This document shows positions 28,345 to 35,373 of a DNA stretch of 64,000 nucleotides, one piece after another. How positions within the stretch are numbered: position 1 is the first letter of the stretch; the number at the start of each line of letters is the position of its first letter. Origin of the DNA: Carnobacterium_A sp047553015 (GTDB taxonomy: Bacteria > Bacillota > Bacilli > Lactobacillales > Carnobacteriaceae); the NCBI RefSeq assembly GCF_047553015.1, contig NZ_CP180212.1:310001-374000 (forward strand), in the 5' to 3' direction. A program made the position numbers and the translations under genes. The notes below the pieces were generated by a model, which saw only the letters and a list, made by a program, of their open reading frames with translations, ran no database searches and was not told where the DNA came from.

Positions 28345-29697
28345 TTACTCTTCAAAACGTTTGCGTTTGAGAGAGGTTGGGATCAAAAGAGCTTCGCGGT
28401 ACTTAGCAACGGTTCTGCGTGATATTTCGACTCCGTCTTTTGCTAATAACTCTGCTAGCTTTTGATCAGATAAAGGCTTTTGCTTATTCTCAGACTCAAT
28501 AAAATAGGTTAATTTCTTTTTAACTTCATTTGTAGAAACCAATTCAGATGATTGAGAGGCTGAGTCTTCTGATGCTAGGACATTTAAGGCATTTGTAAAA
28601 AAGTGTTTTAATTCAAAAATTCCGAAAGTTGTTTCTAAATATTTGTCATTAATCGAACGACTAACCGTGGACTCATGTACCTCGAGTTCAGTTGCTATAT
28701 CTTTTAATGTTAAAGGTTGAATAGGATGATCAGGTAAAATAAAGAATCCTTTTTGTTTTTTTACGATAGCTGTTCCGACACGTAAAATCGTATCGCCTCT
28801 TTGTGTCAGACTGCGTTGGAGCCATTCGTACTCAGCTTGCTTTTCTTTAATAAAATGAGTGACATCTTTATCCTTTACTTGCATCATATCCTCGTAATAA
28901 GAGGACTGAAATGCAATAATAGGCAATCCAGACTTAATAGAAATGACTTTTAGTTCTTTAGAATCTATTTCAACAAATAAATCTGGTTTGAGAAATTGCT
29001 CTTTTTCTCCATTAAATAATGCACCTGGATAAGGGGTTAGTGTTTGAATAAAATCAAAGATACGTTGTATTTCATTTAATGAGATATCTAATTTTCTAGT
29101 AATTTCTTTCCACTTACGAGTTGTAAGAAGATCGAATTCTTCTTCTAAAATAATATAAGCCATATTAGGTGCATCTTCGTGACGTTCTGTTTGAAGCATT
29201 AAGCATTCTTGTAAATTTCTAGCCCCAACGCCACTTGGTTCTAGCTGTTGGAGTAAAACAAGTGCATCAAGAATTTGAAGTGGCTGCGCTTTTGTTAATT
29301 GTTCAGCTTCTTCTAGTGTAATCGTTAAATAGCCATTGGTATCTAAGTATTCACTTAGCCAGATGACCAGTTCTCTTAAACGAGTATCACGCATAGTTAA
29401 ATGGATTTGTTCAGAAATATATTCAAATAAAGACAAGTAAGTGTCTGGAATTTGATTCATATAATTGGTTTCATCATCTTCTGGATTATAAGTAAGGGTT
29501 GTTGGAAAGTTTTCAATTAGTCGCTCTTGTGGGACACTTACTTCAATTAAGGGGTTTCCTAAAGCCTTCTGGTTTAAGAAACTCAGTAAATCTTCTTGAT
29601 TGTATTGCAACATTTGGATAGACTGTTGGAGTTGGTGGGTCATGGCCATTTTTTGAACTTGATTTTGTTGTTGAGAAAAAGATTGTTCAATATTCAT
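28345..29697 (-). CDS. rpoN: RNA polymerase sigma-54 factor
   Basis: 450 aa. N-terminal glutamine-rich activator-interacting region (SFSQQQNQVQ...LQQSIQMLQYNQ), core-binding domain, a helix-turn-helix around LKDIATELEVHESTVSRSI, and the RpoN box as SRRTVAKYREAL near the C terminus. ATG follows AAAGGAGG on the reverse strand. Sigma-54 needs an AAA+ activator; the only one in this window is the split LevR-like regulator at 42192. In Lactobacillales RpoN mainly drives mannose-family PTS operons. Confidence 0.96.
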   Translation of the reverse strand: MNIEQSFSQQQNQVQKMAMTHQLQQSIQMLQYNQEDLLSFLNQKALGNPLIEVSVPQERLIENFPTTLTYNPEDDETNYMNQIPDTYLSLFEYISEQIHLTMRDTRLRELVIWLSEYLDTNGYLTITLEEAEQLTKAQPLQILDALVLLQQLEPSGVGARNLQECLMLQTERHEDAPNMAYIILEEEFDLLTTRKWKEITRKLDISLNEIQRIFDFIQTLTPYPGALFNGEKEQFLKPDLFVEIDSKELKVISIKSGLPIIAFQSSYYEDMMQVKDKDVTHFIKEKQAEYEWLQRSLTQRGDTILRVGTAIVKKQKGFFILPDHPIQPLTLKDIATELEVHESTVSRSINDKYLETTFGIFELKHFFTNALNVLASEDSASQSSELVSTNEVKKKLTYFIESENKQKPLSDQKLAELLAKDGVEISRRTVAKYREALLIPTSLKRKRFEE

Positions 29698-29808
29698 GTA
29701 GCGGCCTCCTTTGATAAAATGATAGGTACACTAGCATTGTAACACAAAGAATGAGCGTATTTTCTATCTAACCCTAGAGTTTGAAAAAGTATAGGTTAGT
29801 TAAAGCCC

Positions 29809-29837
29809 TTGTTTTTTTATGAAATATCAGCTAAAAT
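29809..29837 (+). promoter_or_regulatory. Promoter of tRNA-Arg
   Basis: -35 TTGTTT (29809-29814), 17-bp spacer, -10 TAAAAT (29832-29837), 24 bases before the tRNA 5' end. Confidence 0.6.
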
Positions 29838-29861
29838 GAATGAGCTAGGAATGGTTCAATT

Positions 29862-29933
29862 GTCTCCTTGGTGTAATGGATAGCACGTAAGATTCCGGTT
29901 CTTGAGATGAGGGTTCGATTCCCCCAGGAGGCA
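29862..29933 (+). tRNA. tRNA-Arg (anticodon CCG)
   Basis: 72 bases. The acceptor GTCTCCT pairs with AGGAGGC with one G-U; anticodon stem TAAGA/TCTTG holds the loop TTCCGGT, giving anticodon CCG (reads CGG). The T loop is TTCGATT. The T stem GAGGG/CCCCC has one A-C mismatch. The 3' CCA is not encoded. Confidence 0.9.
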
Positions 29934-29988
29934 TTAGTAAGATAACTAAACGCTTATTTAACAGATAAGGAAAGTAATGTTATAAAAA

Positions 29989-30036
29989 CATCCACTATCG
30001 GAGGCTTTCATCTTCTAAGATAGTAGATGCTTTTTT
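29989..30036 (+). terminator. Terminator after tRNA-Arg
   Basis: CATCCACTATC (29989-29999) pairs with GATAGTAGATG (30019-30029) with one mismatch, followed by T6. Confidence 0.75.
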
Positions 30037-30068
30037 ATTTTATTGTTCTAAAAAATGAAACTAGTTCT

Positions 30069-30102
30069 AAAAAAATAGACTTGCAATGAACAAGCAAGTC
30101 TA
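30069..30102 (-). terminator. Terminator of the DUF898 gene (reverse strand)
   Basis: TAGACTTGC (30076-30084) and GCAAGTCTA (30094-30102). Read on the minus strand the stem is followed by T7 (A run at 30069-30075). Confidence 0.8.
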
Positions 30103-30112
30103 GTAAGGGTAT

Positions 30113-30433
30113 TCAGTTTGAAAACACGGTGTTTCTTGCTTTCCAGTCCTCTAGTTTAATAGAAACCCAAAAGCTATAGAGGCCAAAAGTGATAATGGAT
30201 AAGACGAACCACTTAATCCAATGCCCAAATAATCCAACTGCTGAACCAATAAACTTCATTCTTTTTCCTTCTACAACGGTATGATTAATTTTCCAACCGT
30301 AAACCATACATAATGCCCAAGGGTAGCAAATCCCTAAAGTAAGGACAGTGACTGCTAATCCTAGAAGATTCCATCCGATAAAACTAAGTAATCCTCCGTC
30401 AAAGTAAGAGTTCGTGTTTCTTCTCGTTTCCAT
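30113..30433 (-). CDS. DUF898-like small membrane protein
   Basis: 106 aa with two predicted hydrophobic hairpins (LLSFIGWNLLGLAVTVLTLG and IKWFVLSIITFGLYSFWV) and the family-like features YFDGG, ICYPWA, VVEGKRMKF and KLEDWKARNT. Function unknown. AAAGGAG lies seven bases before the ATG on the reverse strand. It is alone on its strand between its own terminator and the divergent clpP promoter. Confidence 0.75.
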   Translation of the reverse strand: METRRNTNSYFDGGLLSFIGWNLLGLAVTVLTLGICYPWALCMVYGWKINHTVVEGKRMKFIGSAVGLFGHWIKWFVLSIITFGLYSFWVSIKLEDWKARNTVFSN

Positions 30434-30528
30434 ATTTAATCTCCTTTTACTAATTCATTCACGTGAGTATACTTTAATTGTACTCACAATAAGTAATAAC
30501 GCTAATTTTTTATGAACCAATTCTATTA

Positions 30529-30558
30529 TTTGACCTTAGCTGACCAAAAGGGTAAAAT
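30529..30558 (+). promoter_or_regulatory. CtsR box overlapping the clpP promoter
   Basis: TTTGACC-TTA-GCTGACC (30529-30545) is the reverse-strand form of the CtsR heptad repeat GGTCAAA separated by three bases. The -35 TTGACC (30530-30535) lies inside it and -10 TAAAAT is at 30553-30558 with a 17-bp spacer, so bound CtsR would block RNA polymerase until heat or protein stress. A second extended -10 (TGTTACAAT, 30587-30595) may add a further start. Confidence 0.8.
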
Positions 30559-30629
30559 ACAAAATAGCAAGACTAAAAGAAGTTTATGTTACAATACAAA
30601 AGAATACCATTTTAAGGAGGAAACAAGTT

Positions 30630-31226
30630 ATGAATTTAATCCCTACAGTAATAGAACAATCATCAAGAGGCGAGCGTGCATACGACATCTATTCTCGTTT
30701 ATTAAAAGACCGTATCATTATGTTAAGTGGAGAAATCAATGATGACGTAGCAAACTCAGTAATCGCTCAACTATTATTTTTGGATGCTCAAGATCCGGAA
30801 AAAGATATTTATATTTATATCAACTCTCCAGGAGGAAGCGTAACAGCTGGATTTGCTATCTACGATACAATGAACTTTATTAAAGCAGATGTTCAAACAA
30901 TTGCTATGGGAATGGCTGCTTCAATGGGAAGCTTCTTGTTAACAGCTGGAACTAAAGGAAAACGTTATGCGTTACCGAATGCTGAAGTAATGATTCACCA
31001 GCCACTTGGTGGAGCGCAAGGACAAGCGACAGAAATAGAAATTGCAGCACGTCATATTTTGAAAACACGTGCTCGTTTAAATAAAATCTTATCTGAGCGC
31101 ACTGGTCAACCGATTGAAGTTATTGAACGTGACACAGATCGCGATAACTACATGTCGGCTGAAGATTCTAAAGCATACGGATTGATTGACGAAATTATGG
31201 AAAATAGTTCAGATTTAAAAGGATAA
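30630..31226 (+). CDS. clpP: ATP-dependent Clp protease proteolytic subunit
   Basis: Barrel-forming serine protease, 198 aa, that degrades proteins delivered by Clp ATPases, including tmRNA-tagged ones. Catalytic triad Ser98 (GMAASMG), His123 (MIHQPLGG) and Asp172 (DTDRDNYMSAEDS) is intact. AAGGAGG precedes ATG 30630. Regulated by CtsR as judged from the upstream operator. Monocistronic. Confidence 0.97.
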   Translation: MNLIPTVIEQSSRGERAYDIYSRLLKDRIIMLSGEINDDVANSVIAQLLFLDAQDPEKDIYIYINSPGGSVTAGFAIYDTMNFIKADVQTIAMGMAASMGSFLLTAGTKGKRYALPNAEVMIHQPLGGAQGQATEIEIAARHILKTRARLNKILSERTGQPIEVIERDTDRDNYMSAEDSKAYGLIDEIMENSSDLKG

Positions 31227-31235
31227 GAATAAGCG

Positions 31236-31265
31236 AGATGAGGGAATAAACCTTCATCTTTTTTA
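31236..31265 (+). terminator. Terminator after clpP
   Basis: AGATGAGG (31236-31243) pairs with CCTTCATCT (31251-31259), one bulged base, then a T-rich run. Confidence 0.8.
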
Positions 31266-31314
31266 TTTTTCTAAAAGAGATAAAAATGAATTGTAAGAAG
31301 ATAATTCAAAATGG

Positions 31315-31348
31315 TAACACTTGTGTCAAATTTTCTTTATACTATACA
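31315..31348 (+). promoter_or_regulatory. Promoter with a dyad upstream of the CPFC thiol protein
   Basis: Dyad TAACAC-TT-GTGTCA (31315-31328) overlaps the -35 region; -10 candidates are TATACT (31338-31343) or TATACA (31343-31348). The binding factor is not identified. Confidence 0.4.
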
Positions 31349-31375
31349 GTACTAAAGAGCAAAGGGGATTTTACA

Positions 31376-31918
31376 ATGGATATTAGCAAGATAAAAGCAA
31401 AAGAAGTAGAAACTATTTATGGATTAAAAATTGGAAATCCAGATGCACCAGTTAAAGTTATTGAATTTATTAACGTAAGTTGCCCTTTTTGTAAGAAATG
31501 GCACAATGATTCGAAGGAGCTCTTAGCTAAATATGTAGAAGAAGGCAAGGTACAACGCATCATTAAGCATTACGATAAAGAGACCCCTCATTTGAGAAAA
31601 GGAAACGTCGTTCATCGTTATCTAGATTACTCTTCTCCTGAGTCTGCTTTAAGAGAAATAGAGTACTTTTATGATAAACAAGGTGAATGGGGCAATTTGA
31701 ATAATCTCGATAAGATTGCAGCGTATGTTGAGGAGAAGCGTAATCTAACAGTGCAGTCAAATGAAAAACAAGTAGCAGGTATCATTGAAGAAGCTGTTCG
31801 GGCTAATGTAGAACTAGTTCCATCGGTTTTTATTGGAGAAGAGATTTTTGATGAGCACATTACAGTGGACGAATTACAAAGGTTAATTGAAAACAAGTTG
31901 AATTCAGCGAATAAATAG
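31376..31918 (+). CDS. Cytoplasmic DsbA-like thiol-disulfide protein (CPFC)
   Basis: 180 aa thioredoxin-fold protein of the DsbA-like/Thioredoxin_4 type. ATG 31376 is chosen for AAAGGGGA nine bases upstream; the earlier in-frame ATG 31286 lacks an RBS and precedes the promoter. Active-site Cys36-Pro-Phe-Cys39, helical insert, and a cis-proline candidate in LVPSVFIGEE. No signal peptide, so it is likely cytoplasmic, unlike secreted DsbA. Such proteins in Firmicutes are linked to disulfide stress. Next gene downstream is the heliorhodopsin, 143 bases away on the same strand. Confidence 0.8.
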   Translation: MDISKIKAKEVETIYGLKIGNPDAPVKVIEFINVSCPFCKKWHNDSKELLAKYVEEGKVQRIIKHYDKETPHLRKGNVVHRYLDYSSPESALREIEYFYDKQGEWGNLNNLDKIAAYVEEKRNLTVQSNEKQVAGIIEEAVRANVELVPSVFIGEEIFDEHITVDELQRLIENKLNSANK

Positions 31919-31971
31919 ACAGTAGAATTTTAACTAGCGAAACATATAAATAGTTATATGTAAGAAAAAAG

Positions 31972-32000
31972 TGTACAATTAATGTAATAAAAAGTATAAA
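31972..32000 (+). promoter_or_regulatory. Probable promoter of the heliorhodopsin gene
   Basis: -35 TGTACA (31972-31977), 17-bp spacer, -10 TATAAA (31995-32000). It suggests the rhodopsin has its own promoter and a leader of about 55 bases. Confidence 0.5.
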
Positions 32001-32005
32001 AAAAG

Positions 32006-32039
32006 TGAACTAGAGCAATAAAATGCAAGTTCTAGTTCA
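32006..32039 (+). other. 5'-leader stem-loop of the heliorhodopsin mRNA
   Basis: TGAACTAGA (32006-32014) and TCTAGTTCA (32031-32039) form a perfect 9-bp stem with a 16-base loop, starting where transcription should begin and ending ~8 bases before the RBS. No T run, so it is not a simple terminator. Confidence 0.5.
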
Positions 32040-32061
32040 ACTAAAAAAAGGAGTGATTTTA

Positions 32062-32847
32062 ATGGCTAAAGCAATAGATTTCAAATCGCTGAAAAGATTT
32101 AATATTATTATGGGCTTATTGCACTTAGTTCAAGGAAGCCTCATGCTCGGTTTTGCTATTTTTATTGATAAGATTGCTAATTTCAAAATTCCTATTCGGT
32201 CTTATTTCCTGACATTCGATACAACTCAAATGAGATTGTTAACGGAAGAAAAAGAGTTGTTTAGTGCGCCATTTGGAATAATGGTTTCATTATTTTTATT
32301 TATTTCTGCCTTAGCACACTTTATCATTGTGACGCCTTGGGGGAATAAAATATACAACAAAGATTTAGAAAGAAACATGAACCGCTTTAGATGGTATGAA
32401 TATGCGATTAGCTCATCATTGATGATTATTTTGATTGCTATGTTGTTTGGTGTATACGATATCGGATCACTTATCTTAATGTTTGTTCTTAATGCCACGA
32501 TGAATTTATTCGGTTTAGTTATGGAAGAAATGACTTACTACAGAAAAACAACCGATTGGAAGTCATTTATTTTTGGAACAATTGCCGGATTCGTTCCATG
32601 GGTAGTTATCTTACTATATGCATTTGGAAATGCCGATCCTTCAGAAGTTCCTTGGTTCGTATATGCTTTAGCAGGAACTTATTTTGTTTTCTTTAATCTA
32701 TTTCCAATAAATATGATTTTACAGTATAAAAAAGTTGGACCTTGGAAAAACTATCTTTATGGAGAACGTGCTTATATTATCTTAAGTTTAGTTGCTAAAT
32801 CTGCCTTAGCATGGTTAGCGTTTGCAGGAGTTATGCAGCCTGGTTAA
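32062..32847 (+). CDS. Heliorhodopsin
   Basis: Seven-helix retinal protein of the heliorhodopsin family, 261 aa. ATG 32062 follows AAAGGAGTG; an upstream in-frame ATG at 32023 lies within the leader stem-loop. Family marks: the WYEY segment with Glu113 as Schiff-base counterion (Glu107 in heliorhodopsin 48C12), His21 and His86 at the positions of its conserved histidines, Ser242 and the retinal-binding Lys246 in SLVAKSALAW. The helix 3-4 segment SSSLMIILIAMLFGVYDI is also family-typical. Heliorhodopsins sit inverted (N terminus inside) and are thought to be light sensors or regulators; some are reported as channels or enzyme regulators. Retinal synthesis genes are not in this window. Confidence 0.93.
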   Translation: MAKAIDFKSLKRFNIIMGLLHLVQGSLMLGFAIFIDKIANFKIPIRSYFLTFDTTQMRLLTEEKELFSAPFGIMVSLFLFISALAHFIIVTPWGNKIYNKDLERNMNRFRWYEYAISSSLMIILIAMLFGVYDIGSLILMFVLNATMNLFGLVMEEMTYYRKTTDWKSFIFGTIAGFVPWVVILLYAFGNADPSEVPWFVYALAGTYFVFFNLFPINMILQYKKVGPWKNYLYGERAYIILSLVAKSALAWLAFAGVMQPG

Positions 32848-32866
32848 GAGACTAAATAAATAAAAG

Positions 32867-32912
32867 TAAAACCACTCATTAGACACTGTCTGCTAAGTGG
32901 TTTTATTTTTTA
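32867..32912 (+). terminator. Terminator after the heliorhodopsin gene
   Basis: TAAAACCACT (32867-32876) and AGTGGTTTTA (32896-32905), then a T-rich run. Confidence 0.85.
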
Positions 32913-33140
32913 TTTAACTAGTGTTGTTCTTATTCATTAGTTAAGTGAGCTAAAAAAAACCGAATAATATTCATTGGTTTACCCCTTAAAGCTTGAAAGT
33001 AAAAGGAGTAAATGATACAATAGTAGATGTAAGGGATAAAAGCAGTGCACATTTTTAGACTGTAGTGGAAAACAAGAATAGAGCATGCAGTTAACTGAAT
33101 GTCTTGTTTCACTTAAATCTCTTGTTTTTTTAGTCAATAA

Positions 33141-33177
33141 GGGTCGCCCAACGACTCACATGGTCGTTAGTTGACCC
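33141..33177 (+). promoter_or_regulatory. Candidate CggR operator
   Basis: Two 15-base arms, GGGTCGCCCAACGAC (33141-33155) and GTCGTTAGTTGACCC (33163-33177), are complementary at 12 of 15 positions (GGGTC and AACGAC blocks perfect). The dyad lies 20 bases before the cggR start, where autoregulation by CggR is expected. The motif is not identical to the direct-repeat operator of B. subtilis. Confidence 0.55.
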
Positions 33178-33196
33178 ACCGAGGAAGAGGGAACTC

Positions 33197-34234
33197 ATGC
33201 AGGATGTATTGTCTATCGTAGAAAAAGTTACACCGGACATTATGGATACGCTGAGGAGAAGGTATCAAATTTTGCGAAATGTTTATCTGCTAGGTCCTAT
33301 TGGGCGTAGAGTGCTAGCTGACAAAATGGATATCACCGAGCGTGTGCTAAGAACTGAAGTAGACGCATTGAAAAGACAGGGCTTAATTAAAACATCTAAA
33401 GTAGGCATGCAATTAACCGTAAGTGGAGAAATTGTTTACCATGATTTAGATCAGATAATGGGTCAATTATTGGGGATGCGAGAGAAAGAAAATCAATTAG
33501 CTACCTATTTAAAGATAGAACACTGTGTAATTGTTTCTGGAAATGTTGAGGAGCAACCCAAGGTTCGAGACGAATTAGGGCGAGCAACAATGGATTCGTT
33601 GAAAGTGTTATTGCCCGAAGGAATGAATATCATTGCGGTTATGGGTGGAACAACGATGGCAGAAGTTGCGAATCACATGAATGAAAGTCTTTCTTATCAC
33701 CGTGAATTATTATTTGTACCAGCTAGAGGTGGATTAGGTGAGTCGGTGGACATTCAAGCTAACGCTGTTAGTGCACAGATGGCTAAGAGAACGGGTGGAA
33801 AAAACCGTGTTTTATATGTACCAGAACAAGTGAGCGAGGAAACATACAAGCCGCTCTTGAAAGAACCAGAAATCAAAAAAACGCTAGATCTGGTGGAACA
33901 AGCTAACTGTGTTCTCTATAGTATTGGAGATGCAACACACATGGCAAAGCGCAGAGGTATGAGCAAAGAAGTTCTAGCTCTGATTAAAAACAAAGCAGCG
34001 GTTGGTGAAGCTTTCGGAGAATTCTATAACCAGACTGGGGAAGTTGTTTACAAAATCCCACGTATTGGTATGCAATCAAAAGATCTTACACGAATACCAA
34101 GTGTGATCGCAATTGCAGGAGGAAAATCTAAAGCCAAAGCAATTGAAGCACACATGAAGAATGTGCCTTCTCAAACGTGGTTAATCACAGACGAAGGTGC
34201 CGCCAATCAGATTTTAAGAGGGATAACCCTTTAA
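33197..34234 (+). CDS. cggR: Central glycolytic genes regulator CggR
   Basis: SorC-family repressor, 345 aa. N-terminal winged HTH (GPIGRRVLADKMDITERVLRTEVDALKR region) and a C-terminal sugar-phosphate-binding domain (VMGGTTMAEVA, VPARGGLGESV, SIGDATHMAKRRG). In Bacillus it represses gapA and following glycolytic genes and is released by fructose 1,6-bisphosphate. It heads the cggR-gap-pgk-tpiA-gpmI cluster. Confidence 0.94.
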   Translation: MQDVLSIVEKVTPDIMDTLRRRYQILRNVYLLGPIGRRVLADKMDITERVLRTEVDALKRQGLIKTSKVGMQLTVSGEIVYHDLDQIMGQLLGMREKENQLATYLKIEHCVIVSGNVEEQPKVRDELGRATMDSLKVLLPEGMNIIAVMGGTTMAEVANHMNESLSYHRELLFVPARGGLGESVDIQANAVSAQMAKRTGGKNRVLYVPEQVSEETYKPLLKEPEIKKTLDLVEQANCVLYSIGDATHMAKRRGMSKEVLALIKNKAAVGEAFGEFYNQTGEVVYKIPRIGMQSKDLTRIPSVIAIAGGKSKAKAIEAHMKNVPSQTWLITDEGAANQILRGITL

Positions 34235-34273
34235 AATAAATTTTTTACGATTCCTAAAGGAGGAAATTTAGTT

Positions 34274-35281
34274 ATGACAGTTAAAGTAGGTATTAATGGT
34301 TTTGGACGTATTGGTCGTCTTGCATTCCGTCGCATTCAAGAAGTAGAAGGTATGGAAGTAGTAGCAATCAACGATTTAACAGATGCAAACATGTTGGCTC
34401 ACTTATTGAAATATGATACAACACAAGGACGTTTCAATGGTGAAGTTGAAGTTAAAGATGGCGCATTCAATGTTAACGGTAAAGACGTAAAAGTTTTAAG
34501 CAACCGTAACCCTGAAGAACTTCCGTGGGGAGAATTAGGCGTAGAAATCGTTCTAGAATGTACTGGTTTCTTCAATTCTCAAGAAAAAGCTGAATTACAC
34601 TTAAAAGCAGGAGCTAAAAAAGTTGTAATCTCTGCACCTGCATCAGGCGACATGAAAACAGTCGTTTACAATGTAAACCACGAAATTCTTGACGGTTCTG
34701 AAACAGTTATTTCTGGAGCTTCATGTACAACGAACTGTTTAGCACCTATGGCTAAAGTACTAAATGACAAATATGGAATTGTTCAAGGTTTAATGACTAC
34801 TATTCACGCTTATACAGGTGACCAAAACACATTAGATGCTCCTCACGCAGGTGGCGACTTCCGTCGTGCTCGTGCAGCAGCAGCTAACATCGTTCCTAAT
34901 ACAACTGGAGCTGCTAAAGCAATTGGTTTAGTTATTCCTGAACTAAAAGGTAAATTAGATGGAGCAGCACAACGTGTGCCTGTAGCAGCTGGTTCATTAA
35001 CAGAATTAATCACTGTTTTAGATAAAACTGTAACGGTTGAAGAAGTTGACGCAGCTATGAAAGCAGCATCAAACGAATCTTACGGTTATACTGAAGATGC
35101 AATTGTTTCTTCAGATATCTTAGGCATGACATTTGGTTCATTATATGATGCAACTCAAACAAAAGTTATGACTGTTGGAGACAAGCAATTAGTTAAAACT
35201 GTTTCTTGGTATGATAACGAAATGTCATATACTGCACAATTAATCCGTACGTTAGAGTACTTTGCTAAATTAAGCAAATAA
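34274..35281 (+). CDS. gap: Glyceraldehyde-3-phosphate dehydrogenase, type I
   Basis: 335 aa. NAD-binding GFGRIGR near residue 9, catalytic Cys151 in SGASCTTNCLAP, partner His in TTIHAYTGDQ. AAAGGAGG precedes the ATG. Codon use is strongly biased as for highly expressed genes. It follows cggR by 39 bases. Confidence 0.98.
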   Translation: MTVKVGINGFGRIGRLAFRRIQEVEGMEVVAINDLTDANMLAHLLKYDTTQGRFNGEVEVKDGAFNVNGKDVKVLSNRNPEELPWGELGVEIVLECTGFFNSQEKAELHLKAGAKKVVISAPASGDMKTVVYNVNHEILDGSETVISGASCTTNCLAPMAKVLNDKYGIVQGLMTTIHAYTGDQNTLDAPHAGGDFRRARAAAANIVPNTTGAAKAIGLVIPELKGKLDGAAQRVPVAAGSLTELITVLDKTVTVEEVDAAMKAASNESYGYTEDAIVSSDILGMTFGSLYDATQTKVMTVGDKQLVKTVSWYDNEMSYTAQLIRTLEYFAKLSK

Positions 35282-35302
35282 TCAGTAAAAAAACGTTTTG
35301 AT

Positions 35303-35339
35303 AAGCGGGGGAGCTACGCGCTTCCCTGCTTTTCTTTTT
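35303..35339 (+). terminator. Hairpin between gap and pgk (partial terminator or processing site)
   Basis: AAGCGGGGGAGC (35303-35314) pairs fully, with two G-U, with GCTTCCCTGCTT (35320-35331) and is followed by TTTCTTTTT. Since pgk continues 34 bases later, it probably makes gap mRNA more abundant than the rest. Confidence 0.65.
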
Positions 35340-35373
35340 GATTATAAAAATTTGAATTGAGGAGGATCTCTCA

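Noticed and set aside
30512..30742. 76-codon forward reading frame overlapping the clpP start
   Set aside because: It contains the clpP promoter and CtsR box, has no RBS and runs out of frame into clpP.
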